A DNA stretch of 64,000 nucleotides from Arthrobacter sp. 31Y (lineage in GTDB: Bacteria > Actinomycetota > Actinomycetes > Actinomycetales > Micrococcaceae): contig NZ_JAFW01000001.1 in NCBI RefSeq assembly GCF_000526335.1, forward strand, positions 744,001-808,000, given 5' to 3'. Shown here piece by piece: positions 46,685 to 55,718 of the stretch (position 1 is its first letter; each line of letters starts with the position of its first letter). The notes under the pieces are model-generated. The model did not search any database, had not been told where the DNA came from, and was given only the letters and a program-made list of their open reading frames with translations. A program made the translations under genes and the position numbers.

Positions 46685-47473
46685 ATGGTTAAGCAGTCCA
46701 TTTTCGGTCGGATCTCACAGCTCGCCAAGGCGAACATCAACGCCTTGCTGGACCAGGCTGAGGACCCGCAGAAGATGCTGGACCAGATGGTCCGCGACTA
46801 CACGAACAACATTGCCGAGGCCGAATCAGCCGTGGCCCAGACCATCGGCAATCTCCGGATGCTGCAGGCGGACTACAACGAAGATGTCAAGAACGCGCAG
46901 GACTGGGGCAACAAGGCCCTGGCAGCTTCCCGTAAGGCCGATGAGTACCGCACGGCCGGCGACTCAGTTGATGCCCAGAAGTTCGACAACCTTGCCAAGG
47001 TGGCCATCCAGCGTCAAATGACCGCTGAGTCCGAGGCAAAGGCCGCAGAACCGAGCATCGCTTCGCAGACCGAGGTAGTGGACAAGCTCAAGACCGGGCT
47101 TGACCAGATGAAGAACAAGCTCAACCAGCTCACCGCCAAGCGCAACGAGCTGGTGGCGCGCTCCAAGACCGCTGCGGCGCAGACCCAGGTGCACGATGCC
47201 CTCAAGAGCATCGACATCATGGATCCCACCAGCGAGGTGGGCCGCTTCGAAGAGAAGATCCGCCGTGAAGAGGCCAAGGTCCTGGGTCAGCAGGAGCTCG
47301 CAAGCTCCAGCCTGGACGCCCAGTTCAACCAGCTTGAAGATCTCGGTGAGCAGACAGAAATCGAAGCTCGCCTTGCAGCACTCAAATCGGGCGGCTCCAA
47401 ACCCGCCATTGGAGCCGGCGCTCCTGCCTCCACTGGCGCAACAATCGAAGAAGCCGACTTCGACAAGCTCTAG
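46685..47473 (+). CDS. pspA: PspA/IM30-family membrane-associated protein
   Basis: A 262-residue, almost wholly helical protein: FGRISQLAKANINALLDQAE and DPQKMLDQMVRDYTNNIAEA are the family start; a long coiled-coil arm follows, including LKTGLDQMKNKLNQLTAKRN. PspA/IM30/Vipp1 proteins polymerise on membranes and protect them under stress. ATG 46685 with GAAAGG upstream. Likely made from the same transcript as the TPM protein. A strong terminator follows. Confidence 0.93.
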   Translation: MVKQSIFGRISQLAKANINALLDQAEDPQKMLDQMVRDYTNNIAEAESAVAQTIGNLRMLQADYNEDVKNAQDWGNKALAASRKADEYRTAGDSVDAQKFDNLAKVAIQRQMTAESEAKAAEPSIASQTEVVDKLKTGLDQMKNKLNQLTAKRNELVARSKTAAAQTQVHDALKSIDIMDPTSEVGRFEEKIRREEAKVLGQQELASSSLDAQFNQLEDLGEQTEIEARLAALKSGGSKPAIGAGAPASTGATIEEADFDKL

Positions 47474-47514
47474 GAATCGCTTGGACAGACTGTCCTGATG
47501 TACTGCTGAATCAC

Positions 47515-47552
47515 GAAACGGGCCGGATCCTGAAGGGGATCCGGCCCGTTTC
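47515..47552. terminator. Strong bidirectional terminator between pspA and the GntR gene
   Basis: GAAACGGGCCGGATCC (47515-47530), loop of 6, GGATCCGGCCCGTTTC (47537-47552): a perfect 16-bp stem, with TTTAATTG after it on the plus strand. Confidence 0.92.
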
Positions 47553-47569
47553 TTTAATTGTCGATAGTG

Positions 47570-48367
47570 CTAAACCGCGGGAGGATTGTCGGAATCCTGC
47601 GCTGGGCTGGCGTCCGTGGCCACTTCGGCCCGGATCTCAAAGCCCTTGGGATGGAAGTACGTTACGGTGCACTCCAGCACCTCTCCATGATCACCCAGCG
47701 TAGTGCGCTCCAAACGCGGCACCATGGCGAACCCACGGACGTTCAGGGCGTCTGCCAGGTGTTCGGGCGGGGCATTCATAGTAACCGTGATTTCGGCCCG
47801 TTGCAGGGGCTTCAGCGTACGGTCCTGGATGACTTGGTAGATGGAGTTGCGTTCGGCATCCGCCAAACTGATGTGGCGCCCAATGTGAGAGGGGATGAAG
47901 ATCTCCGCAATCGCATAGGGCCAGCCGGCACTTGAATAGGAGCGGCGTATCACCAAGACAAGGTTGTCGTCGGAAACCAGCTTTGCCGGCACCGAGCCAT
48001 CCTTTTCCATCCATTTGTATTCAATGAGGCCCTTGACGGTCTTCATCCCTGCAGCAGTGAATGTCTCCATGAAGGGCGCCAGGCGGTTCAGCATCTTCAC
48101 CGGACGCTGGGCCATCACGAAAGTACCCTTGCCCTGTCGCCGGACCAAAAGACCTTTCGCTACGAGCCTTTCGATCGCCTTCCGGACCGTGGTGCGACTG
48201 ATGCCGTAGGAATCCATCAGGGTCTCCTCGGTGGGTATCCGAGACCCCGGCTCCAGCCGGCTGACTTGATCTGTCAGTACGTCAGCCACCTGTTGGTACA
48301 CGGCAACCGGACCGTCCCTCTGAAGGTCTTCACGCTTGAGGCCAAATCCATAGTCTTCGTTGACCAT
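47570..48367 (-). CDS. GntR-family transcriptional regulator (HutC/UTRA type)
   Basis: A 265-residue regulator. The N-terminal winged helix reads VYQQVADVLTDQVSRLEPGS, then RIPTEETLMDSYGISRTTVR; the C-terminal UTRA domain (from about 100) shows SAGWPYAIAEIFIPSHIGRH and ends with a beta-rich effector-binding fold. It shares no operon with a transporter or enzyme here; upstream are the tRNA genes and downstream pspA in the opposite sense, so its target is not indicated by context. Confidence 0.9.
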   Translation of the reverse strand: MVNEDYGFGLKREDLQRDGPVAVYQQVADVLTDQVSRLEPGSRIPTEETLMDSYGISRTTVRKAIERLVAKGLLVRRQGKGTFVMAQRPVKMLNRLAPFMETFTAAGMKTVKGLIEYKWMEKDGSVPAKLVSDDNLVLVIRRSYSSAGWPYAIAEIFIPSHIGRHISLADAERNSIYQVIQDRTLKPLQRAEITVTMNAPPEHLADALNVRGFAMVPRLERTTLGDHGEVLECTVTYFHPKGFEIRAEVATDASPAQDSDNPPAV

Positions 48368-48443
48368 TGAGCTTCCCGTCCATTTCTTGCCTCAGCGAAT
48401 CCGCGTTTGATGCTAGCACCGGGATGACCGTGATGGCTTAAAC

Positions 48444-48481
48444 AAAAGATCCGGATCAGTAGTTACTGATCCGGATCTTTT
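48444..48481. terminator. Terminator of initiator tRNA copy 1
   Basis: AAAAGATCCGGATCAGTA, GT, TACTGATCCGGATCTTTT: a perfect 18-bp stem-loop ending in TTTT on both strands, six bases past the tRNA 3' end on the minus strand. Confidence 0.9.
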
Positions 48482-48487
48482 CTCCAG

Positions 48488-48561
48488 TTGCGGGGACAGG
48501 ATTTGAACCTGTGACCTCTGGGTTATGAGCCCAGCGAGCTACCGAACTGCTCCACCCCGCG
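48488..48561 (-). tRNA. Initiator tRNA-fMet (CAT), copy 1
   Basis: On the minus strand the 74-nt gene begins CGCGGGGTGGAGCAGTTCGG. The acceptor stem has a C1-A72 mismatch, as in bacterial initiator tRNA, and the anticodon stem has three G-C pairs (GGG-CTCATAA-CCC), also typical of initiators. Anticodon CAT. CCA is not encoded (ACTGG follows). Confidence 0.95.
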
Positions 48562-48765
48562 TCGCAAGAACAACTCTACCGCACCCATCCGGGTGCCTCT
48601 GACCAAATGGCAGCTAAGGTGCCGCAGATCACTCCCCCGTACCCGAAGCCTCGCCTTAGCCGCGTCCGCGGGCCAGAATGTGATTCCACATTGGGCCACA
48701 AACGTGGCCGCCAAATGCGTACGCCGAGCCTGGGGCATGGTGACCCTGGGTGTTGAGGGCAAAAC

Positions 48766-48803
48766 AAAAGGTCCGGATCAGTATTTACTGATCCGGACCT
48801 TTT
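48766..48803. terminator. Terminator of initiator tRNA copy 2
   Basis: AAAAGGTCCGGATCAGTA, TT, TACTGATCCGGACCTTTT: same as the copy 1 terminator except an A-T pair replaced by G-C and the loop changed from GT to TT. Confidence 0.9.
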
Positions 48804-48810
48804 TCTCCAG

Positions 48811-48884
48811 TTGCGGGGACAGGATTTGAACCTGTGACCTCTGGGTTATGAGCCCAGCGAGCTACCGAACTGCTCCACCCCGCG
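48811..48884 (-). tRNA. Initiator tRNA-fMet (CAT), copy 2
   Basis: Identical in sequence to copy 1, with the same C1-A72 mismatch and GGG/CCC anticodon stem. The 5' flanks share TTGTTCTTGCGACG-like sequence just upstream. The two genes are 249 bp apart, in the same orientation; the space holds a terminator and no gene I can find. Confidence 0.95.
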
Positions 48885-48959
48885 TCGCAAGAACAACATT
48901 ACCGTGCGGTGAATGGCAGACCAAATCCAGGCGACGTGATGTGCATCTCCCCATACGCA

Positions 48960-49004
48960 AAAGGCCGGCAGCCCGTCCCCGAAGGGAAGCAGGCTCCGGC
49001 CTTT
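48960..49004. terminator. Terminator of the UPF0182 gene
   Basis: AAAGGCCGG (48960-48968) pairs with CCGGCCTTT (48996-49004), with a branched GC-rich loop. On the minus strand a CCTTTTG run follows. Just downstream of the UPF0182 stop. Confidence 0.7.
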
Positions 49005-49019
49005 CAGCCAACTAGAAAA

Positions 49020-52016
49020 CTAGCTGCTTGGCGTAGGCGAGGGTGTCGCACTGGGAGTGGCCTCCGGTGTTGCCGAAGGAGTCGCCGTAGCGCCCAGACG
49101 CGTTTCCGCATCCAAAGCCTTCTTCAAGGCGTCGGACAGCTTGGTCTGCTGGGCACCGTAAGCGGCAAAGTCGCCCTTGGCCAACGCAGCCTGGCCATCC
49201 ACGATCGCCTTGTTGGCCTCGTCTAGTGCTGCCTTGAGGTCCGCCTTGGCATCGGTGGGTCCAGTAGGCGGTGTAGTGGTGCCCGGAGGCGCAGTGGGCG
49301 TTTGGCCGTTGTTGTCTGCATCTCCGGCTGTGGCACCGGAATTGCCACCGAACAGTTGGTCGAGTGCCTCGTCCAAAGTGGGCGCAAAGCCGATCTTGTC
49401 ACCGAAGGCCACCAGCACACGCTGCAACGTCGGGTAGGACGTCTCACCTGTGGACTTCAGGTACACGGGCTGCACATAGAGCAGGCCGCCACCCACAGGG
49501 AGAGTCAACAGGTTGCCGTTGAGCACATCTGATGCGCCTTGTCGCAGAAGGTTCAACGCCTGGGACACAGTGGGATCGGAGTTGAACTTGTTTTGCGCCT
49601 GGCCGGGACCAGGGACCTGGGTGTCGGTGGGCAGCTCCAGAAGCCGCAGCTTTCCGTAGCTGTCCCCCTTAACGCCCTTGACGTTTCCGGCGTCCGAGTC
49701 AGCAGCAAGGAACCCGTACAGGATGTTCCTGGCGCTGCCGTTAACCGTTTGCGGAATAAAGGAGGAGGTCAGCTGGAATGCTGGCTTCTCCTGGTCGGGC
49801 ATCTGCAGCGACATGTAGAACGGCGGCTGCTTGACGGCTTCCGAAACCGTGGGATCGTTCGGAACGCTCCAAGCATCATTGTTCTGGTAGAAGCTGTCCG
49901 GATCCGTCACGTGGTAACGACCGAGCAGTTCTCGCTGGACCTTGAAGAGGTCTTCGGGGTAGCGAACGTGGCTCATGAGATCGCCGGACATTTCCGAGTA
50001 CGGCTTGATGACGGTCGGAAAGACCTTCTGCCATGCCTTCAGAATGGGATCCTGGTCATCCCAAGCGTAAAGATTTACGGAGCCGTCATAGGCGTCCACA
50101 GTGGCCTTGACCGAGTTACGGATGTAATTTACCGAGCTGTTCGGAAGAGCCACGGTGCGTCCGGCACTGGTCTGCGAGTCAACAGTGGCATTCTGCAGCT
50201 GTTGCGGCTGGGAGTACGGGAAGTACTGGCTGGTGGTGTAGCCGTCAACAATCCACTTGACGCGGCCGTCCACCACGGCAGGGTACGCATTACCATCGAC
50301 GGTCAGGTACGGTGCGAGCTTCTCAACGCGTTCGCGCGGATTGCGTTCGTAGAGAATCTGGGATTCCGCGTTGACGCCGTCCGAGAGCAAGAGGTCAGAA
50401 GACTGGAACTTGATGGAGTAGAGAATTCTGTTGAGCCAGTTGCCAACGTTTGGTCCACCATTACCGCTAAAGGTGTACTGCGTTTCACCGCCGCCTTCAC
50501 GGCCCGCCGGGCGGTCCTGCTCGCGGTTCGGGGCACCGTCCGGCGCTCCCACGATGGAGTATTCAGGTGAATTCTCGCCGAAGTAGATGCGGGGTTCATA
50601 GGAGGTGTCGTTACCGAGGACGCCGTTGGACGGAATGCCCGACTGCAGGAACTCCGGTTTGCCGTCGGCCGTGAACTTGTTGCCCTTGGCTGCCACGACG
50701 CCGTACCCGTGGGTGTAGACGATGTGCCTGTTGACCCAGGTCTGCTGGTTGGCGCTCAGGCCATCCGGGTTCAGTTCGCGAACAGCAATAACGGTGTCCT
50801 GGACTTTGCCGTCAACCATGTAGCGGTCAACATTCAAGGTCTGCGGGAACTGGTAATACGGACGGTACTGCTCCAGCTGGGCGAACGCCGAGGAAATAAG
50901 GTTCGGATCAAGGAGACGGATGTTGGCCGTGGTCTGAGCGTCCGCGGCCAAGGCACCGGTAGTGGCGGTGGTAGTGGCGTTGTAAGCCGACACATCGATC
51001 TTGTCCAAACCATAGGCAGCCCGCGTCATCTTGATATTGCGGTCAATAAACTCCTTCTCCAAGGTGTTTTCCGACGGACGAACCTGGAACTGCTGAATAA
51101 CCCACGGGTAGACGCCACCGGCCAAAATGGCGGTGATGACCAACATCGCTGTACCGATGACCGGGAGGCGCCAGCGGCCAATGATCGCGGCAATGATGAA
51201 CAGGATGGCAACGAGGCCCGCTGCAACGGCAAGGATCGCCTTGGTGGGTACAACGGCATTAACATCCGTGTAGAGGGCGCCGGCCCAACGGCCCGAGTTG
51301 CTCTGAACTGTCGTGTACCGGTCAAGCCAGAAGTTGATGCCCAGAAGGACCAGGAAAAGGGCGCCGGTGACGGCGATATGAATCTGCGCTGCACGACTCG
51401 TAAAGATGCCGCGTTCCATGAGGCGGATGCTGCCATAGAGGTAATGCGTCAGGATGCCCGCAATACCCGCGACAACCGCGATGCTGATGAGGAAACCTGT
51501 GACGAAGCCAAGGAATGGCAGCGTCATCAGGTAGAAGCTGATGTCCATGTTGAACAACGGGTCGGTCTGACCAAAGGGCTCCTGGTTGAAGAACAACAGG
51601 GCCTTCTGCCACTGACTGGCTGCCGCACTGCCGGCAAAGAGCCCGAACAGGATGGGGAGCCCGATCATGACAACGCGGCGAACAGGCTCAAGCTGTGCCT
51701 GGTAACGGTTGAGGTTGTCCCGGGCCTCAGCATCCGGAGCATAGACGGGCCGGGAGCGGTAGGCGATCCTGATGGCGAAGAAAACAGCGGCAAACATCAT
51801 GGCGAAACCGATGAGGAACGTAATGATCCTGGCGAGGTTTTCGCGGATATAAACTTCGAAGAAGCCAAGCTGCTGGTACCACAGGACGTCAGTCCACACA
51901 TTGGCGAAGAAAATGAACCCGACGACGGCCACTGCCACGACAATGAGCGTCGGAGTCAGGGCACCTCGTCTCAGCGGTGATCTTCCGGGCGGGTTGGAGC
52001 TGGCGGGACGGGACAA
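49020..52016 (-). CDS. UPF0182 family integral membrane protein
   Basis: About 998 residues. The N-terminal third has seven or so membrane helices ([20 protein letters not shown], then [20 protein letters not shown]). The large rest is extracytoplasmic with [40 protein letters not shown], and a Thr/Pro/Ala-rich tail of about 100 residues. TTG 52016 is my preference, with GAGG eight bases before it and a direct start at [13 protein letters not shown] 52067 is the longer alternative. Rv3193c is the M. tuberculosis relative. Function unknown. Confidence 0.9.
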   Translation of the reverse strand: MSRPASSNPPGRSPLRRGALTPTLIVVAVAVVGFIFFANVWTDVLWYQQLGFFEVYIRENLARIITFLIGFAMMFAAVFFAIRIAYRSRPVYAPDAEARDNLNRYQAQLEPVRRVVMIGLPILFGLFAGSAAASQWQKALLFFNQEPFGQTDPLFNMDISFYLMTLPFLGFVTGFLISIAVVAGIAGILTHYLYGSIRLMERGIFTSRAAQIHIAVTGALFLVLLGINFWLDRYTTVQSNSGRWAGALYTDVNAVVPTKAILAVAAGLVAILFIIAAIIGRWRLPVIGTAMLVITAILAGGVYPWVIQQFQVRPSENTLEKEFIDRNIKMTRAAYGLDKIDVSAYNATTTATTGALAADAQTTANIRLLDPNLISSAFAQLEQYRPYYQFPQTLNVDRYMVDGKVQDTVIAVRELNPDGLSANQQTWVNRHIVYTHGYGVVAAKGNKFTADGKPEFLQSGIPSNGVLGNDTSYEPRIYFGENSPEYSIVGAPDGAPNREQDRPAGREGGGETQYTFSGNGGPNVGNWLNRILYSIKFQSSDLLLSDGVNAESQILYERNPRERVEKLAPYLTVDGNAYPAVVDGRVKWIVDGYTTSQYFPYSQPQQLQNATVDSQTSAGRTVALPNSSVNYIRNSVKATVDAYDGSVNLYAWDDQDPILKAWQKVFPTVIKPYSEMSGDLMSHVRYPEDLFKVQRELLGRYHVTDPDSFYQNNDAWSVPNDPTVSEAVKQPPFYMSLQMPDQEKPAFQLTSSFIPQTVNGSARNILYGFLAADSDAGNVKGVKGDSYGKLRLLELPTDTQVPGPGQAQNKFNSDPTVSQALNLLRQGASDVLNGNLLTLPVGGGLLYVQPVYLKSTGETSYPTLQRVLVAFGDKIGFAPTLDEALDQLFGGNSGATAGDADNNGQTPTAPPGTTTPPTGPTDAKADLKAALDEANKAIVDGQAALAKGDFAAYGAQQTKLSDALKKALDAETRLGATATPSATPEATPSATPSPTPSS

Positions 52017-52141
52017 ACTCTGTACCTCATTGGTGTCAGTGAACAGTCGGTGTGCGCGTGTTGACAATCTCTACCGCTGGGAGGTGGCAGAGGCCGTCAT
52101 CTATGCCACGAGTGGCAGTGAATCTAAGTTCCACCGTCAGT

Positions 52142-53278
52142 CTAGTTGTTTGTGCAGGTGGGAAGGCTCCCCGTGTCCTGGCCGGCTCCGAGGCGCTCCA
52201 CGGCGGAGGTGGCGTCGGCAAGGGTTTCCACTTTTACTACCTGAAGCCCGTCCGGTACATGGCCGACGACATCGGCACAGTTTGATGCCGGCGCGAGGAA
52301 CATGGTTGCACCCTTTTGGCGGGCGCCGATCATCTTTTGGGCAATACCGCCGATAGGTCCCACGGCACCATCGGCCGTGATTGTTCCCGTGCCCGCGACG
52401 TGTTTGCCGCCGGTGAGATCCCCCGGAGTGAGGTTGTCCACGATCCCCAGGGCAAACATCATGCCTGCGCTGGGACCGCCAACATTGTCCAAGGAGATGC
52501 TGACGTCGAACGGGAACGTAAAGTCACTAGCCAGCAACACACCCAGAACATACCTGTCAGCCTGGTTTTTTGTGGGGGTTATCGTCTCGGACACCGCAGT
52601 GCCCTTCCTGTCCAAGCCCACAACAGCCGGCGATCCGGCACCGGCGGCCAGTTCCGCCTGGATAACGCTCATGGAGGTGATCGCCTTGCCGTTGATGGAA
52701 ACCAGCCGGTCACCTTCCTGGATCTTGCCGGCGGATGGAGAAGGGTCCGACAGACCTGCGACGTTGAGCCGCTGCTCAAACGGAATCTCAAGCTCACGCA
52801 ATGCTGCCGCTACGGCGTTCTCCTGCGATGTTTCCATGGCGATTTCGCCTTGCTGCACAGTCTGCTCGGCCGTGGTGCCCTTGGGGTAGATGAGTTCCTC
52901 CGGATAAATGGCTTTGGAAGGATCCAGCCATGCCCGGAACACGTCGAAGATGGTTGCCGGGGTCTTCGGGCCGCCAGTCATGACCACAGTGGTCAGGTCA
53001 AGGTTGCCGTTCGCTGGAAAAGACTCACGACCAGTAATACTGATGACGGGTTTGTCGCCGTCCTTACCCAAGGTATTGAAGGTGGGGCCCGCCGACTCAA
53101 TGACATACGGAACCGGCAACGCTGCCGCGCCAATGCCAAGGCCCAGGGCGAGGAGACCGGAGATCACCATGATCATGTACCTGCCGTCACGGGGCGGCGA
53201 CGCAGGCGCGGAGGTGGAATCGGCGTCGGGCGTCTGACGCGGGTCCAATGAGCCCTCGGGGCTGGGCGAAGTAAGCAT
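52142..53278 (-). CDS. PDZ and Lon-type protease domain protein (YlbL/Rv3194c-like)
   Basis: A 378-residue membrane-anchored serine protease. One helix at about 32-55 (IMVISGLLALGLGIGAAALP), a PDZ part with KIQEGDRLVSINGKAITSMS, and a Lon-like domain with the Ser of DNVGGPSAGMMFALGI and the Lys of GGIAQKMIGARQKGATMFLA as catalytic dyad. ATG 53278 has GAGAGG five bases upstream; the frame before it is spurious. Expected to act on extracytoplasmic proteins. Same neighbour order as in mycobacteria. Confidence 0.93.
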   Translation of the reverse strand: MLTSPSPEGSLDPRQTPDADSTSAPASPPRDGRYMIMVISGLLALGLGIGAAALPVPYVIESAGPTFNTLGKDGDKPVISITGRESFPANGNLDLTTVVMTGGPKTPATIFDVFRAWLDPSKAIYPEELIYPKGTTAEQTVQQGEIAMETSQENAVAAALRELEIPFEQRLNVAGLSDPSPSAGKIQEGDRLVSINGKAITSMSVIQAELAAGAGSPAVVGLDRKGTAVSETITPTKNQADRYVLGVLLASDFTFPFDVSISLDNVGGPSAGMMFALGIVDNLTPGDLTGGKHVAGTGTITADGAVGPIGGIAQKMIGARQKGATMFLAPASNCADVVGHVPDGLQVVKVETLADATSAVERLGAGQDTGSLPTCTNN

Positions 53279-53488
53279 TGAGGCCTCTCTATGCCGGCAT
53301 TGCGTGACCGGATCCATGGCTCCTGCCGCCGAAAGCGGCAGCGGCACATACCAAACATCAACACTACGCGGTCTGACGTTGCAGGACTGCTTTGCCTACA
53401 GCGAACGGGAGCTCCTCCGGGCAGACAGCCTTCCGGCCGCGCGGTACGGTGAAAGAGATCACCAGCCAGTTCGACGATCGGCGGCACC

Positions 53489-54946
53489 ATGACTTCCAAC
53501 CCCAACAATCCGTCCAACGACGACGAGACCCCCAAGGATCCGCTGGCAGAAATGCTCCAGAACCTGATGGGTGGCCAGGGCATGGGCAACATTGATCCCG
53601 CCGAGCTGGCCAAGGCCGCGGGACTGCCCAACGATCCCCAGCTCCTTCAGCAGATGTTCGCCCAGGTCCAGGCAATGATGAGCTCCACCTCTGATGGTCC
53701 CGTGAACTGGCAACTCGCCCATGAGAACGCACGGCGCGTCGCCGCCGCCGGCAGCGACCCGTCAGTCAACGCCCAGCAGGCAAAGGAAATCGATGAAGCG
53801 CTGAGGCTTGCAGAACTTTGGCTGGACCCGGTGACTGATCTCTCGGCAACAGGCCTGATCGGCCGGGCATGGTCGAGGGCCGAATGGGTTGAAGCGACCC
53901 TGGGCACGTGGAAGCGCCTGACCGAACCGGTGGCCAATAGCATCGCCAATGCCCTGTCCAACGCCCTCACCCAGCAAATGCCCGAAGAAATGAAGTCCAT
54001 GATGGGCGGCGCCTCGTCCATGCTGCAAAACATGGGCGGAGCAATCTTTGGCATGCAACTGGGACAAGCCATAGGCGCACTCTCCGCCGAGGTGGTCAGC
54101 TCCACTGACATCGGTGTCCCCCTGGCGGACCTGGAAATGGCGCTGCTGCCGGCCAACGTCGCCAAATTCGGGGAAGGCCTCAGCCTCCCGGAGAACGACG
54201 TTCGACTCTTCCTTGCCGTACGTGAGGCCGCACACGCACGCTTGTTCGTCCAGGTTCCTTGGTTGCGCGGGCACCTGCTGGGAGCCATTGAGGCCTACGC
54301 CCGCGGTATACACATCGATATGTCCCGCATTGAAGACCTCGCCCGGGACCTTGACCCGAGCAACCCCGAAGGGATCCAGGAAGCACTGTCCCAGGGCGTC
54401 TTCACACCCGAACGCACGCCGGTCCAGACGGCCGCGCTGGAGAAGCTCGAAACAGCACTGGCACTGGTGGAAGGCTGGGTGGACGAACTCACAGCCGAGG
54501 CCACTGACAAGGTGCTGCCGTCCGCGACTGCGCTGCGCGAAACGGTACGGCGTCGCCGCGCTACAGGCGGACCGGCCGAGCACGCGTTCTCATCCTTGGT
54601 TGGCTTGGAACTACGCCCCCGCAGGCTCCGGGAAGCGGCAACGCTGTGGGCCACGCTGAAGGAAGAACGGGGCATCGCCGGCCGTGACGCGATCTGGCAT
54701 CACCCGGATCTCCTGCCCACAGGTGAGGACCTGGATGATCCCAAGGGCTTCTCCGAACGCCGGCGCCTTGCCGAGGCGAGCGACAGCGAAGTTGATGACG
54801 CCCTGCAGAAGCTCCTCAGCGGCGGCTACGAAACCACCGACGCCAACTCGACTGAAGTTTCCGATTCCCACGACGATTCCGCAGAGAACGGATCCGGCAG
54901 CGAAGGGGAAACAGGCGATAGCGACCCCGAGGCGCCAGCCAAGTAA
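53489..54946 (+). CDS. Zinc-metalloprotease-like protein (Rv3195-type, DUF2342)
   Basis: A 485-residue protein of the DUF2342 family. Marks: GVPLADLEMALLPANVAKFG, LAVREAAHARLFVQVPWLRG (the zincin-like part) and TPVQTAALEKLETALALVEG. The expected HExxH is here R245-E-A-A-H249, with Arg in the first position, so metal binding may differ or be lost. The N-terminal 30 residues and Asp/Ser-rich C-terminus look disordered. Divergent from the PDZ protease gene across 210 bp. Confidence 0.85.
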   Translation: MTSNPNNPSNDDETPKDPLAEMLQNLMGGQGMGNIDPAELAKAAGLPNDPQLLQQMFAQVQAMMSSTSDGPVNWQLAHENARRVAAAGSDPSVNAQQAKEIDEALRLAELWLDPVTDLSATGLIGRAWSRAEWVEATLGTWKRLTEPVANSIANALSNALTQQMPEEMKSMMGGASSMLQNMGGAIFGMQLGQAIGALSAEVVSSTDIGVPLADLEMALLPANVAKFGEGLSLPENDVRLFLAVREAAHARLFVQVPWLRGHLLGAIEAYARGIHIDMSRIEDLARDLDPSNPEGIQEALSQGVFTPERTPVQTAALEKLETALALVEGWVDELTAEATDKVLPSATALRETVRRRRATGGPAEHAFSSLVGLELRPRRLREAATLWATLKEERGIAGRDAIWHHPDLLPTGEDLDDPKGFSERRRLAEASDSEVDDALQKLLSGGYETTDANSTEVSDSHDDSAENGSGSEGETGDSDPEAPAK

Positions 54947-55023
54947 CAAGACACCAACCACGTAAGCAGTGCTCTCGGGTGTGACATCGTCGGATAAAAC
55001 GCTGGTGCAACATGAGCGCTGTG

Positions 55024-55053
55024 CAACGGCCGCCATCTCCATGGCGGCCGTTG
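55024..55053. terminator. Terminator between the zincin-like gene and the M48-type gene
   Basis: CAACGGCCGCCAT, CTCC, ATGGCGGCCGTTG: a perfect 13-bp stem followed by TCCTTTT on the plus strand, between convergent genes. Confidence 0.9.
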
Positions 55054-55091
55054 TCCTTTTAAGCGCCATTGTTCACAGGGGCCGTGGTCAG

Positions 55092-55718
55092 TTAGTCAGC
55101 AGAGTTCCAAGCGGGATCGCCGGCACCCACCGCGTCCGGTTCCGGAGGGATACCCCTGGAAGTAGCGAAGGCAACGCCTTCAAGAAAGGCTTTTGCCCGA
55201 TGAGTCTCAGGGTAGGCCTCAACCAATTTCCAGAATTCGGCGTTGTGCCCCGCCACCAGCAGGTGGGCGAGCTCGTGCACCAGGACATAGTCAATGACCC
55301 ATTGCGGCATGCGCTGCAGCTTGTTCGACAACCGGATGGTGCCGTCCGCAGGAGTAGCAGAACCCCACCGGGAATTCTGGTTGGACACCCAGCGGACCGA
55401 CGTCGGGACGGCCCTCCCGCCAAGGTAGGTTCGCGAGAGGTACTCGGCATGCATGGCGAGTGCTTGGTCCGTGGCCGGACGGCGCCTGCCAGCACCTGCC
55501 TGCCGCTCTCCCTGCTTCTGCAGCTTGGCCAGCATTCGCCGTACCCATTCCCGCTCCTGGGACTTGGTGAAGCTGGCAGGGATGGCGATCACGGCATTGC
55601 CGTCTTCCCAGAACGCGGCAACGGTTCGGCGCCGCCTCGCTGACCGGCGCACAACGACTGGAGCGCCGTCGTCCGTGATGTGCGGAACGTCTGCATTGGA
55701 GGCGGATGGACGGGTCAT
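55092..55718 (-). CDS. YgjP/M48-type metallopeptidase
   Basis: A 208-residue protein with the zinc motif HELAH in VLVHELAHLLVAGHNAEFWK, preceded by QNSRWGSATPADGTIRLSNK. These are hallmarks of the YgjP (DUF45) branch near M48 peptidases. ATG overlaps the last base of the uvrD2-like stop (TGATG). Substrate unknown. Confidence 0.88.
   Translation of the reverse strand: MTRPSASNADVPHITDDGAPVVVRRSARRRRTVAAFWEDGNAVIAIPASFTKSQEREWVRRMLAKLQKQGERQAGAGRRRPATDQALAMHAEYLSRTYLGGRAVPTSVRWVSNQNSRWGSATPADGTIRLSNKLQRMPQWVIDYVLVHELAHLLVAGHNAEFWKLVEAYPETHRAKAFLEGVAFATSRGIPPEPDAVGAGDPAWNSAD

Noticed and set aside
48444..48884. Tandem tRNA genes considered as an attachment site of an integrated element
   Set aside because: Each copy is complete with its own terminator, the interval has no integrase and there is only 249 bp between them.
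50709..51980. 423-codon open frame antisense to the UPF0182 gene
   Set aside because: No ribosome site or domain; the minus strand gene is convincing.
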